Source: Zonotrichia leucophrys gambelii (lineage: Eukaryota > Chordata > Aves > Passeriformes > Passerellidae). From it: 64,000 bases of DNA. Below, piece by piece: positions 35,107 through 47,800 of this stretch. Positions within the stretch are counted from its first letter, which is position 1, and each line of letters starts with the position of its first letter. A model generated the notes under the pieces. That model was not told the origin of the DNA. It saw only the letters and a list, made by a program, of their open reading frames with translations, and searched no databases. Made by a program: the position numbers and the translations under genes. Location: positions 14,324,038 through 14,388,037 of the forward strand of contig NC_088173.1 of assembly GCF_028769735.1 (NCBI RefSeq). Reading direction: 5' to 3'.

Positions 35107-37602
35107 TTTATGACTACAGTTCTCCAGAGGGAAGAGATTATAAGCATCTTAGGTGCCTTAAACTGTTTAGTGCTTGAAACATACATTGCCTATATTTAGT
35201 TCAAACCTCTAAGATGATAAACAATAGCACCAGGGTTTGAGTTTTGCTAATTCCTATTAGATTCATTCATCAAAATGCTGAGCAAGTACTTATCTCTGAA
35301 CATCTTTGATATCAATATGTGGAAGGCTGCATTCAGAGCAAAGGCAGTGGCTCACAAGCGTGGCTGACAGCAGGTGAGGTATGGAAGTTGCACCATCCTG
35401 TGCCAAAGGCCCATAATGGAACAGTGGATATCAGCAATAGACAGCAGGTTTACTGCATCAGTCCAAACAATCTTGTCCACCTCACTATACTCATTGCTTC
35501 AAACAAATAGACCTCCCCTCCTCCCTGCTTTATTTAGTCTACTCTGTTCTCTATCACAAATGAAAGTATAAAAAATACATATGTATATTATTTCTCCAAT
35601 CCAGTCCTGTCATCTTCAGCCTTAGGGAAACCCTGAGGTTCAACCCAGATAAGCAGATGTCTAAATTTTTTTTTCTGAACAAAAAAAAGCATACCTTTGC
35701 AATCACCTACAATTTTTCTTCCCAACATCCTGAAGTATTGAAATACATTAAAAAAATGAATGAAATAGGTATCTGGCAGTTTAAAGTAATTAGCATTTCC
35801 TAATTCCATTTAAATATTTTGAGGTATATGTAAAAATCAGCATAACTCAAGAAGCAATCTAAGATTTAAATGATATTAGAGAGAAATACAACTAAGGACT
35901 AACTTGCTTTAATAAGGAGACAGGTTTTTTCCTTCATGCTATGTTTTAACACATATCAACTTACAATGCAAACAGTGGGCTAACTGAAAATGAGACTGGA
36001 CAGACAGTTATAATTTAAGAATACATAAAAATTGTCAGCTAAGGTACAAAACATTTTTTTTACCATTCTGAATGGCATTCATGCTTTACAAAAATACCAT
36101 AAATTCTTTGATCAAATGAGTTATGAATTGAGATGATTCAGTATATATTTCAGTTTGTGCCTCTGTGAGTAATGCATACACATCTGCCCCATTTTGAACA
36201 TCCAGCCAGAGGTCTGGAGGGATACTCCTTTCATAAAAAGTGAATAAAGTGAATTGCCCTTAAGATTTACAGTTTCTTTGCAATATTCCTTTCTCAAAGA
36301 AGCTGTTAATTTTGGCTGCGGCACTTCATAGGGCTTCCAGCTAATAGCTGCAACAAAGAAACACATTTGCATTTCTAAAATACTTCACAGTACCTCAGCT
36401 AAACGGTTAATGACTTTTAGAAATAAGAAGGGTGCAATTGCTTATTTTTAGACATATAAAGGGGGAGTGAGTAGGCTTCTTTCACACACATAACACAAAT
36501 TATGCAAATATTCTGCTACTAAGTAGAGAGTTGTAGGTAGCATAAAATGCCTGGATTACATATGGAGGGTGACAATAAAAAATTGGTTTGCATAGTCCCT
36601 TGTGTTTTGAAATTCATTGCTCAGAAAGAGCTACTACCTACTGTAGGGTAGATGAGAGAAAAGCAAATTGACTCTTCATCTGCCAAGCTAAGGACGCAGC
36701 AATTTTTCCCCCACGAAGTTGGAATACTGTTGGGAATGAGCAATAAAATGACCTGGATTCTCTGTAACATGGAAAGAAACAGGTCTAAAAAATTAAATCT
36801 AACAGCAGGCTAAAGCCTGTACCTTGTTACTTGCCTTGGAGGCTGTAAGGGCAATATAAACAAATCAAACTATCTTTACAGCAGCAGCCAGAAAGTAAAC
36901 ACCCATTTAAAGAATAAACAGGTGGAAAGACAAACCTGCTTGCCCAGTGCTGAGGAAAAACTTGTTTGTGCTTAATATGTTGGAAAAATTGTTCAAGAGC
37001 AGTTCATCCGTGTATAACTGCAACCCTTGAAATGCTGCCAAGGTCAGTGAGACCAACAGCAGAGTGATCTGCTGAGTAATTGCTCGTTGGCAAGTTAAGG
37101 CAGTCAGGGGAAAGGCTTTATCCGACTTCTAAATATTTACTTTCTTTTATTGTTCAGAAAGCAGTTCTCTCCCCACCTCTCCACTCTCTTTGTCAGCATG
37201 TTTTCTGGAAGTTCCTCAAAAACATTAACCCTATTGATTCTCGCTCTGCTTCTGCAGATGCATCTTGATTACCTCTCCTTCAGATGTTCGAGCAATTTCA
37301 TTAGTAAATAACAAAAACTCCAACTCAACCAACCAACCAACCTTTACAAATCAATTGTGATTGCTGTAAAAAATAATTCTGAAGTCAATCTTATTACTTT
37401 CACACCTGACTCCCTTCTAAAAAAGAAAACCTTGCCTCACCTTCTGGACACAGTGACATGGGTATTAATTAACACAGCTGTAATAGGCCCTCATTTTCCC
37501 TGCCCTCAGAGCTCTTATTTACCACTGCTTCTCTTTTACAGCACCACCACCTGCCCCTCAGCCAGGGCTGTAAAATACCTGGGAGCACAGCTTGGGTTTT
37601 GC

Positions 37603-37643
37603 TATTTTCTAGATACTCATTATTGTATTTTCTAGATACTCAT
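37603..37643. repeat. Short direct repeat, 23-bp period
   Basis: TATTTTCTAGATACTCAT occurs at 37603-37620 and again at 37626-37643, separated by TATTG. Confidence 0.95.
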
Positions 37644-39097
37644 GTCCCTGTTATGGCTTAGCTGTGCTAACACATTCAGAGTTAGAGCCCTTCCAAAACT
37701 TCCATGGAAGTTAAAATTCTCCAGGCTCTTTTTCGCTTGTGGCAAAAGCAAATCATGCTACATTCACATCCACTGCAGTTAGACTTACTGTCCTATCCTG
37801 TTGCTTCAGCTACATCACCTCTTTTAACCATCTCTTCTCCATCTATCCAAACACAGAACCATGTGAGATTTTTTACTTATTGGACTTTTTCTGATTTTTC
37901 AGATTATCCATGATTTCCTCATCACTCAGCGTTATGCTTGCCTTTGTCTGACCTGTGGCTACTTCTTTTGTTGCCAGCTCAATCCACCTCAAAGTGCTTA
38001 GCCATGATGCTTCTCATACTTGGGCGATGTGCCCCATGAATACTGCAGTCACAGGGTTAGTCCTGGCATGGCTCTAATGAGCTTCATGCAATGCTCTCCA
38101 CTCACCAAAGTGCAAATTAGTCATCTGTTATACGCAGAGCATTGCCAGCTCCTCTGCCTGGGCTTCCTACCTGTTGTCATGCAGAAGTTTTTCTATGTGG
38201 CTCTGCCAAGATAAAAAATTGTTTGGATAGGACCCTACTCCACTGTTACAGACCTGCAGCATCTTACACAAAGGGGCATTAGTGCGGAAGGGAATTTCTT
38301 AGCACTATAGCTCCATGTTTTCTTAGTGCTCCTATTTATATGCATGATTTCTCATGCTAGCTCACTGTCAAAGCCTGTGTAGTGGAGAAGGATATCCTGC
38401 TCTATACAGGACATATAGACTCTAAATGACTGGGTACAAAACGCTCCATTGAGAATGGTATAGTAACTTCTAAAGGTTTTCAGGCGCTAGAACTAACTTG
38501 GTTACAGAAACTGTAATAAGGGTGGCTTTTTCCCAATCAGCTGTATTAAACTGCTGTTACGTTATTGACATGTAAGAAATTTGACAGTATTCTAAAATAG
38601 AACATTATGCTGACAAGAAGATAATTTTGGGCAGTTAGGTATTTTTTACATGGTGGAAGTGACATTTTTATATAGGTGAGTCACTTTTTAGTGCTTCTTC
38701 TCCTTAAAAGAGAAAAAAAGAAAGAAAAACAATAGGGAACTTCATTTTCAAAAGACATAAAGCTATCACATAAAAATAGAAAAGCACAAATCAAATAGTA
38801 TATTTACCGTTCAAAATAAAAGTAACCTCCCCCTCAGTGAAAGGCAGTTAAAGGGAAAAGATTGAAGAGGAAATTCTTCCACCTTCTCTTCATGGCAAGC
38901 TAGCTATGAAGAACTTGATCAGCTATTATATAACCATTTCCTTTCTTAAATAGCAATTCATTTTCCCAGACTGACACATGCAAATACTCTCTTTAAAGAA
39001 ACACTTTCAAAGCGATACACTTGTGATTGAGAGGCGGCCAGCAGCGCCGGCCGGTTGCGCTTTGCAGCGCGGGCAGGGTAAAGCGCAGGCAGCCTAC

Positions 39098-39283
39098 CAA
39101 TGGTGCAGTGCTCTCCGTTCCATCCCTGGCTGCACTCGCACTTGCCGTCCTTGCAGGTGCCGTGCTCGGCGCAGCGCGGGTGGCAGGCGCGCTGGCTGCA
39201 GGCCGCGCCCGTCCAGCCCTCCTCACAGCGACACGCCGCGCCCACGCACACGCCGTGCGCGCCGCAGTCCGCCGAACACAGCT
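39098..39283 (-). CDS. TENM3: Teneurin-3 exon: EGF-like repeats 6 and 7 (CpG-dense exon)
   Basis: The exon is 186 nt and phase 1 on both sides, with acceptor CCTGTCCGCAG and donor ATTG|GTAGGC. It encodes (E)[19 protein letters not shown] and then [15 protein letters not shown] through NGEHCTI, two six-cysteine EGF modules. The base composition is strikingly different from the other exons: GC at third positions is very high and CpG is abundant, extending some 65 nt into the following intron. The amino acid sequence is still an ordinary teneurin EGF pair with several Ala replacements ([12 protein letters not shown]). The last base is the G of a split codon that joins either the microexon (Ala) or the next EGF exon (Glu). 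Confidence 0.94.
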
Positions 39284-42153
39284 CTGCGGACAGGGAGAAC
39301 AAGAAAGGCATGGGAAGAATGAGAAAGGCAAAATCTTTGAAAGCTAAATCAAAGGAATTTACTGCGAAAGACATTTTCACTTGCAATTCAACAGTTTTCA
39401 GATTCAACAGAGAGCACAGTTCTATCTCTTTGCTAATGCTCTTCTGGTTAGCTGGCAGACTTAAGTGATGTTTAAATGTTCACAGATCTTTCACTAGCTT
39501 GGGGTAATTTTGAAGCATGTTTCTTTGTGGTCACGTTTGTCTTAAGAGTAACCTTTTGTATCTTAGATTATATGGCACTCATACCTACCAGAAGTTACGC
39601 TGTACTCACAGTGACAAAATGACAAAATGTAAGGTATACCTTGATCATTGTCTGTGGTGAGTGAAAATCTACTATGGCGAAGTTCAAATTAGCAAGGTTT
39701 CCCCTCCACACTTTTCTCCCTGCTTTCTTTCAAAGTTGAAATGTGCCATTACTGACACATTTTTCATTATAAAGAATCAGCCTTAGTGAAACAAATTAGC
39801 ACTATGCTGACACACTGACACATCTGTAAAGTATAAAAGATCATTTTACTCTTTTACTTTCAGTAAATTTGTATCAGTGACAGGTATGAACAGTCTGGTT
39901 TCAATAATAATTTGTTAAAAAATAAATCAACATACAGCAATTTAACTTGTCATTTACATATAGTAACAGGATCTTGTATCTGATAGAATAATTGAAAAAT
40001 ATGTTAACAGCCAAAGGTAGTCAGAGGCCAAACAACACATATTAAGTCTCAGCTAACACAAGATGATAATTTACACTGCCAGATTTTGTATTTACCATTT
40101 TGGTTCATTTAGTCAGACTCCAGCAAACTTTACTTCTGCTAAACAGAAAACAGAAAAACAAAGAGATACAGTACAGCCTGAGGGACTTTCTACTTCCTTG
40201 GCATGCAGCTGACTGTAGCCATGTATGGTTCACAAAAATACTATATTTAAGCTTTTTTTCTCTTGCAAAAGACAGCAAGTAGTTCAGTAATAAAAGATCA
40301 AATCATTTTTAATAGCAAAAGAAACTTGCATTCAGTGCAAGAAAGGTTTCCAGTTTCCTCATCAACAATGTTTTTCTCTCTGCTGTCTCAAAGTGCTGTA
40401 GAACATAAAACAGTATCAATGAGCTGTAACATTTCCTGTAAGAAACAGCCCAAAACCTTTATGGAGAAAGACAGCTGTAACTTCCCCCTCCTTTCCCTCC
40501 CACCAACTATATAGCATTTTATATCTACTTTGAATTAAATTTTTGATTAAAAGATGCAAGATGGTTTGATTAACTTGAGTCACAAAACGTCACTGCAGCT
40601 CCAAGAAAGAAAGGTTTATTTCTCTTCAATCTAATCAATTTTTCATTAGGGTGAAGGTGTTTATCAGCTTTTAGCACACCAGCTTTGAGCAAGGTGCGTC
40701 AATCTTTGTAATGAATTTATTAATTAGAGCTAATTTAATTGAAGTGGAATTGAAGGGCTAATTAACGGACAAACTGCTGATGAAGATAGAGGAAAGCTCT
40801 GCTGATTTCAAACCTATAAAATCCTCTGATGGAAGTAACTCATTCTTTTCTTCATCTAACAGCTTAACAACATGTTTATGGGCAAGATTTACTTTTTTTA
40901 GTGTACTGCTTTGAAGGTCATTTTGCACTGCTTCAGCAAATAATCTCTGCATGTTCTTACAAACATTATTTTTTGAGTCTGACACACTTGAGATATTTGA
41001 GATCAGAAACATTTTATGTTAGTTTAAAAACAAATCATTCCATGAAACACAAGTCAAAGATGAAGCGTAACTGGCCATCAAAAGAAGCGCAGAGGACGAG
41101 TCAGTAAATAGGGGATCCATGTTTTGCCTGAGAACTAGACAGGGTCTAACACAAATAGCCATTTTTAGTGCTAGAAACAGAAAGGGATTTTTTCTTCTAA
41201 ACAAAATTCACAGAAGACAACATTTTCTTCTCTTTGTCACTTTTTTCTTGCATGTTTGGAACTCAATCACTCCCGTATGCATAAACCATTATGAAGTACC
41301 ACAGATCCTGGTCAGGAAGTACATTTGTTTCAAAAAGATGGTTCCTCATGAAAAAGTTATATTTATTCATAAGCTGGCATAAACTCAGCTAGCCCATGTG
41401 TTCAGTTTTCATTAACAAAACGTCTGAGTTCTTAGATGAACTGGTTTAGACAAATACGTCTCACAGTTAGACATGATTTCTTTTTTGATATGTGGCTACC
41501 AAACAAGATTCTAAAAACTCGTCTTTGTCAAAAAGTTGCTGTCATACTTTATAAATATTTAGATTTTGCTCTCTGTGCTGGTACCTCTAGTTTTCTCCTT
41601 TTGTTTCTAAGCTCAGACTATGGTTTTAATAAGCTCAGTTCCATATTTCAAGAAATTCCTCTGCTTCTTCACTTGTACCAATTCCTTCCACCCTGGCAGC
41701 CTGCATTCTCCTTGAAAGCTGTTTAAGACTCATTCTTGCATTCCCTTTGCCTTCAAACTTGAATGCTCTCTGCTTTTCATGAAAATTACCTCAAATTAGC
41801 TGGAGAGATTCTTAAAATGTGAATGCCCCTGGTTTCACTAGTGTAGTTTTAAGTTTCTAAGTAGATGTGTTAGGAAATATACATATCATGCAAAGAACAT
41901 TCTGAGCTTGCTTGTGAAATACCTGAAGTTGCCAGACGAAGGCAGTTAAAAGATACAAACAAATACATTGATTTTCAAATCTTTCAAACACATCAATTAT
42001 TTTGAACCTTTGAATCAATTTACAGTTCATGCTGAAGTCAACTCCAAGAGATCAATCAGCTCAGCAGGTCAGGTCCTAACACAGTAATGTCATTAAAATG
42101 CTGCTATTCAAGGCATCAACATTTTATAAAATGCCAGTGCTTTGAACTCTTAC
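39284..42153 (-). other. TENM3: Intron between the EGF4-5 and EGF6-7 exons
   Basis: This intron is 2,870 nt. No repeat was recognised. A stretch near 40.70-40.77 kb is rich in TAATTA/ATTAG homeodomain-type cores. Otherwise nothing was seen. Confidence 0.75.
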
Positions 42154-42354
42154 CATTGGAGCAATCTGGACCTGTCCAGTTGGGGTCGCAGGTGCAGCTC
42201 CCGCTCTCCTGCAGGTAGGTGCCATGCCCAGAGCACTGCTCAGAGCACATTGTCTTCAGGATCTCACAGCTGCTGCCTCCCCAGCCCGGGTTGCAGTGGC
42301 ACTCGCCGTGGATGCACACACCGTGGCTGGAGCAGCCTGGGTCCAAGCAATCCG
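42154..42354 (-). CDS. TENM3: Teneurin-3 exon: EGF-like repeats 4 and 5
   Basis: The exon is 201 nt and phase 1 on both sides, with acceptor CTCCCTGCAG and donor AATG|GTAAGA. The first module is (A)[16 protein letters not shown] through NCEI-type spacing, and the second is [17 protein letters not shown] through GPDCSN. Repeat 5, like repeat 2, lacks its third cysteine (HGTYLQ) and so has an odd number, which is the second site for the inter-chain disulfide of teneurin dimers. One N-glycosylation sequon (NWT) lies in repeat 5. Confidence 0.95.
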
Positions 42355-43685
42355 CTGCAGGGAGAGGACAAAGAGCAGCTTAAACCTGCCAATCCTAACA
42401 ACAGTAATTAACCCAGAGGGGTTAAGGGCACTTTTGGGCTTCATTCAAATTTCAAGACCTTAGGAAACAGGCAGCATTGCATCAATCTGGAAAGTAAACA
42501 GGATGCTGAAGCTGAGAAGTTCACCTTTCTTTCATGGCAATGAATGAAGAAAAGACAGAGTGGACTATGATCTCCTTGTGCCAGCCTCCCTTCTCTGGCT
42601 ACAAGGTAAATCACTCTTTGTCCTCACTTCTTAGATAGCTGCAATTTTCCTTGCAAGAACACTTCCCTTTCACACCACTTTCTGATCCTGTAAATTTTGT
42701 GCATGCACATAAACGACATCAAGACAATTACAGGTTACCACTGAATCAATGGAGAATCTTTTAAGGTTTGATCATTTTTCTGACTTACAGCAAGACTGGC
42801 TTTGGGACTTGGGTAAGTGATCTTGATTCTGCCTAACCATAACGGAGTAAGTGCTGGATTCTCTGCAGCACTATTCCCTGGTACTACTGACCCAATCCAC
42901 TACCACATACTTGTGACAGCTATACAGGACCCCCAGATTGTTTCAGAAATGAATGAGTTGCATGCTGTCTATCTGTCTTAATTCACTTGTGCTTTAGATG
43001 ATGAGATTTAATTCAGCAATTTGACTCAATAAAACGTTACACTTGTAGGGTCAATGGCCTGAAAATTTAATTCCAGAGACTTAATTGCATTACTTTGTAT
43101 GTGGCAATCAATAAAATCAATTTGATTGGGGAAGAAAATAGCAGTTTTTAGTCCCTAAAAAAATAGAATGGAAAATGAACTGCATTTTGCAGCACACCAG
43201 AACGAATATTATTATGCATATCTCTGGAATACAAGAATAATGCATCATTTTCTCCCCTGATGCATTTGAATCAGCACTTTCCACAATATGGTCAGTGGAA
43301 AAGACTACTAACAAATGCAATAAATTAATGACTACTCTATACTTGAAAAATTCAATAAGAACTCCTACATAGGTGTTTCATGTGCTTTCTTCTTAGCTGA
43401 TTTCAGCCAGATGAAACCCAAATATACTGGCAAGTAAAAATATTATATGCATGTTACTTTGAATTTTCCCACTGCTTACTTGAGAATAAATAAAGTACAA
43501 TAACTCTGTAGAATTCAGCGATACTAGTGATTCCAAACTTGATTTGTAGTATTGTAAAATGATTTTTGAAGAAACAGAGCTAGTGCATAAGACCTAAATC
43601 CAGAGCAAAATTTATAGAGCCAGATGTGCCAGCTGTTAACCTGACCAACAACAGCTGGTGCTAGCAAAAATATTTACTCATTTAC
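42355..43685 (-). other. TENM3: Intron between the EGF2-3 and EGF4-5 exons
   Basis: This intron is 1,331 nt, AT-rich. No feature was recognised. Confidence 0.8.
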
Positions 43686-43880
43686 CTTCTTCACAGTTTT
43701 CTCCTTTGTACCCAGAGTTGCAGGCACAAGAGCCCATGATGCAAATGCCCCGTCCCCCACACTGGGGATCGATGCACTGACTCGTGGGCACGTCGCACTC
43801 GGTGCCCTTCCAGCCACTGTAGCACAGGCAGCGTCCTTTGGAGTACTGCCCATTGCCGCTGCACAGCACCGGGCAGGCTG
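43686..43880 (-). CDS. TENM3: Teneurin-3 exon: EGF-like repeats 2 and 3
   Basis: The exon is 195 nt and phase 1 on both sides, with acceptor GTTCCGCAG and donor AAG|GTAAAT. It carries two EGF modules, [17 protein letters not shown] up to CDVP, then [16 protein letters not shown] up to CEE. Repeat 2 has a Tyr (GQYSKG) where the third cysteine of a six-cysteine EGF would be, leaving five cysteines. In teneurins the unpaired cysteines of EGF2 and EGF5 form the disulfides of the covalent cis-dimer. This is family knowledge; the missing cysteine is seen here. The CAG|CAG acceptor is a NAGNAG-type tandem, so a one-Ala shorter variant is possible. Confidence 0.95.
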
Positions 43881-44024
43881 CTGCGGAACACAACACAGCA
43901 CAACTATCAGAATAACGATTTCACCAAAGCTTCATAAAGAACAACATCTGGGATGTTGCTTTTCTGATGTATTTCTCTTCATGCTCACTTAAACTGACTT
44001 GAGAAAAGCATTGGGCTGATTTAC

Positions 44025-44126
44025 CTCTTGAACAATCGGGGCCCAGAAACCCGGGAAAACAATGGCAGGACCCAGAAACACATTCACCGTTACCATGGCA
44101 ATTTCGGGGGCATTCCACCACAGACT
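44025..44126 (-). CDS. TENM3: Teneurin-3 exon: EGF-like repeat 1
   Basis: The exon is 102 nt and phase 1 on both sides, with acceptor TTTCTTTCTAG and donor AGAG|GTAAAT. It encodes (E)[18 protein letters not shown] and then [14 protein letters not shown]. The six cysteines have the usual tenascin-type EGF spacing (C-x3-C-x5-C-x4-C-x1-C-x8-C). The exon is one complete module, and because it is symmetric, loss would remove one EGF repeat in frame. It lies 523 nt after the linker exon and only 144 nt before the next EGF exon. Confidence 0.95.
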
Positions 44127-44649
44127 CTAGAAAGAAAAAGAGAAGAATAATTCACAGGTACCCAATGCATGAAGTAGCTATCATTTGAGCCACTACTAAC
44201 TGACAGTTTGTTCTCACTCTGAGAAGTGTTTACATTTGTTTTGTTTGAAGAGCACGAACAGCTGTGATTTCCTACTGCTGATGCCCCCACTATCTTATAC
44301 TCCAAAAAAAAGGCTAAAATTATAAGTGTAAAACTACATGAGATCCATACTTAAAATCTAGTCCTGTACCATTTAATAAATACTTCAAAACAGCATCCTC
44401 CTTTCAAGCACTGTTTTACTTAGTACATAAGAAGTACTTATGCCTTTGACTAAGAAATTAAAACCCTTATGCCTTAGATCAAGGAATTAAACTATGGACT
44501 CTGTGTTTTATTTTGAGTAGCAAAAGAAACACATAAATGGAAAACCTGCAAAAAAAATTAGATCATTTAAATATGAAAACCTTTCTATGAATTCCTAAAA
44601 GCCTGACCCCAAGCTAGTGTTTGGTAAGAGCTTTAAAGATTATGCTTAC
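44127..44649 (-). other. TENM3: Intron between the linker and EGF1 exons
   Basis: This intron is 523 nt. Nothing beyond splice signals was seen. Confidence 0.85.
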
Positions 44650-44860
44650 CTATAATTATGGTATTAAAAGACACCTGCTCTGCATTTTTCCCATCATTAT
44701 AAAAGGCCAGGTGCCAGATGCCAGAATCCAAATACTGGATAAAACCTGCCTCGTGGAGGCTGACGGACCTCGCCTGCCGTCCTGCTCGCTCCGACTCCAG
44801 CAGGTTGCGTTGCTCCCTCGCAATCAGCCGGCTGCCATCCAGGAGCTCCACAAAGTCATA
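44650..44860 (-). CDS. TENM3: Teneurin-3 exon: pre-EGF linker domain
   Basis: The exon is 211 nt, with acceptor TTCGTTGCAG and donor ATAG|GTAAGC. It starts on a full codon (Tyr) and ends in phase 1. The peptide starts [18 protein letters not shown], passes through [21 protein letters not shown] and ends SFNTIII. It joins the stalk to EGF1. The block around [10 protein letters not shown] is nearly invariant in vertebrate teneurins. The stretch [13 protein letters not shown] separates TENM3 from the other paralogues. No cysteine and no sequon is present. The sequence upstream of the exon in the same open frame is intronic. Confidence 0.94.
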
Positions 44861-47800
44861 CTGCAACGAAGCACAGAACAGAGCTTGACAGGGCCATGGC
44901 ACCACCCTGACAACATGCCTGCATTTAGACCAAGTTTCCTTCTGGAGCAGGGAAGGAGGAGCTGAAACCAACCCTTTCTTCTTTCTTTGCTCCTTGGGAA
45001 GCATTCACATAAAATTACCAACTAGTTCTCATGCTTATCAGGAAGACTTTTTCAATAGAAAGTGGCCAATGAACCCATTTCATACACTGGGGGAAGAAAA
45101 TACAGTTGAAATGAGTCTGCAGTCATGACTGGCACCATAATTACAGGTGAGAGCTAACTTTCAAACTGTATTACATACATATGGGCTAATAATAATAATA
45201 CTATCCAATACCAATAATCTACTTTTCTTAATTTAATTCCAGATGAAGGATTAACTGCTCAATCCCCCTTTTGTATAGTCTGGAATTTTTGAGGAAGGAG
45301 AGCAAGAGCTTTACTTCTCATCACAGGAGGTCAAAACAGGAGAAGGAAAGCAGAAAACATTGCAACTACCAAAGATGACAAACTGAACAAGCCCCATGGT
45401 ATCCCAGGTCAATGGACACCACATACTGAATTTTAACAGCTAACATGAGGCTTGGAAAAATGTAGTAGCATCTGAGCTGATAAAACAAGTAAACTCACAA
45501 CACAAATTTTAATGCATGTTTATGCACCTTAATTAGGTCTAAGGCACCTGGAGGGCTAAAACTGCTCCAGGCCCTACACTGGTTTTACACTATCTGGAGT
45601 CTACTCTCAGGGCTTGAAAGTTGTCTTCTGCATGTTGAACATGTAAAGATCAATACATATAGAGCAAAATAAAACAGGTAGGAAAACTGAAGAGCATTCT
45701 TGCTTATGGCAGAGGGTCTCTACTTTTACAGCTAAGACTGTTCAAAGTTTCAGTTCTACTGTGACACACGTTTATCATATGAAGTGAACTGCAGCACAAA
45801 AACCTTCAATCTTTCCACATGTTGAAGATCTCTCTCAAATGAAATTACATCCAGGGCCTTTTAGAGTAAAGGCCAGCATGTGAGCCACTGATTCACCTGA
45901 GCTGGGATAAGATCAGTTCCTAGGACCAGAGGATCAGTGATTTTCGACCCTGACTTGTGACCTTCAGACACTGCTCCTCAGACAAAAGAGAATATGATAG
46001 CTTTTATCCTGGAACAAGGGTTTAAGTACTTATGCTCTCTTTTTGAAATTGCAGGCCAAAATTCACTGGTATTGTAAGATTGCTCCTCCCCAGTATTCAG
46101 AATCATCATCCCACTAGCCAAGATGTGAAGGAAATGCATGGTTAACATGACTCTATCAACACCTGAGACGCTTTTCCAGCGGTGTCTGGAGGAGCAGGAC
46201 AGCACACAGTGCGATGAGGATGCACAGGAGCGGTGCCTCGGCAGCTCTGTATGCGCTGCACTGCACGGAAACCAACATGATCACTTTGGGAGAGCAATTA
46301 TTCAAAACCACTCAACACTCTCATTTGTCAGAGTATTAAATATTTATCTTATTTTGTGAGAGAGAGAGAAACAATTTTGGCTTTTTTTCACTTCTGCCTC
46401 TCCAGAGGTTTTAGTATTTTTAAAAAGGGAAGGCTCAGTGAGCTCTGAGTTTTAACAGGTCACTCACAGACATTAGTTGTGACTTTGTAATTTGTATATG
46501 GCAAGAGACCACTTTTGTAGAAGGACAATTTCAGATTAAAACTGTATTTTTGATACAGGAACAAGTGGCTTCACCAATTTATTGGCCATTAATGGCAGAG
46601 AAGCACAGTACAATTCACAATTTTGTATTTGTAATGTAATAAGGACATATGCTGTTATCAGAACACCATTTTAGACTACACTTAAAAAGCCATACAGAAG
46701 GGAAATCACTGTTCATTTTGCCCCCCAGAAAAAAAAAAAAATTGATCTTAACTAACCCTTTTAAAGGCTGCTTTTTTATATTTGAGACATGGCAACAAAA
46801 ACAGACCGGAAAAACAATTATCTTCATAAGCAAAACCATACCAATTTTATTTTCCTTCTATGAGGATAAATTTATTTCGTTTACATTGAGTCTAAATGTG
46901 ATGATTTGCCTTACCACTCCATACAGTTTTGCTTTAAACCAAAGTCTCTTTTTTATTCCTAAAAGTCTCTTTAAATAAACATATTGATTCTATGGCTGCA
47001 ATGGAACTGACATTTTTAGAAAGTGTCACAAAGACTTTCAGGCTTGCATTGATTGAGTTTTGAATGGACAGCCACCGTCAATTATTTCTGGTTGATTTAT
47101 TTATGATTCCCCAGAAAGAGAGCTATGCATCTCAGATCAGTCTGTGACACAAAATAGTAGCTCTGCTTGAGACTCATTTTGACACCTAAAGAGAATAAAG
47201 CAAAACAACCCAAAATTCTGTCCTGAATACGATGCATCAAAACATTTCCTACATGCTATATCTCTATTATTTTGGATTATGGGACAGAACAAGAGTTAAA
47301 TTTTCTCCATTCTGTTACTGTTTAATTAATAGAATTTTCAGTGATTTATAGAAATAGTTTATATACAATTCATCCTATTACAAGACAAGGGTGTAAAGAC
47401 TTCTTGAAATCTGTTCCAAGCTTATTTCTATCATACTTTTGTTATGTCCCCTGCAATAGAAGGATAATTGGCACCAGAGGTTGTACAGTTAGGGACAGAT
47501 ATTGACTACAGTGTCCTCTTACTCACTGTAAGGTTTTAACTAGGTACAAAAAAGAGATGGATAAACCAGCAAAGGGTACAGGAGAGAAGTGGAGAACAAG
47601 GTGGCAAATGTAAAAGTCAAGTTTTGCATTACAGTCAAAGGTGACAGTGGAGAGAAGACAGACATTGGTAGAAACACCAAAGTTGTAAGGAGAGAGCTAA
47701 AGAAAATTGTGCAGTGTGGTTATACATGTAGGGTATCACAGGCATACGAGCAAAGACTTTGGAGGAGGACAGGTGACAAGGCAACTTTACAAATGCTGGC

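Larger units (their letters stand above)
26033..39097 (-). other. TENM3: Intron between the EGF6-7 exon and microexon A
   Basis: At 13,065 nt this is the largest complete intron in the window. It contains one short CR1 piece (34.84-35.11 kb), a 12-base C run, a purine-rich tract at 29.2 kb, a small duplication at 37.6 kb, and a GC-richer unidentified patch at 26.93-27.35 kb. Octamer and homeodomain-like motifs cluster near 32.18 and 34.16-34.31 kb. No further exon was recognised. Confidence 0.75.

Noticed and set aside
39027..39468. Plus-strand open frames of over 100 codons
   Set aside because: They are the antisense shadow of the CpG-dense EGF6-7 exon.
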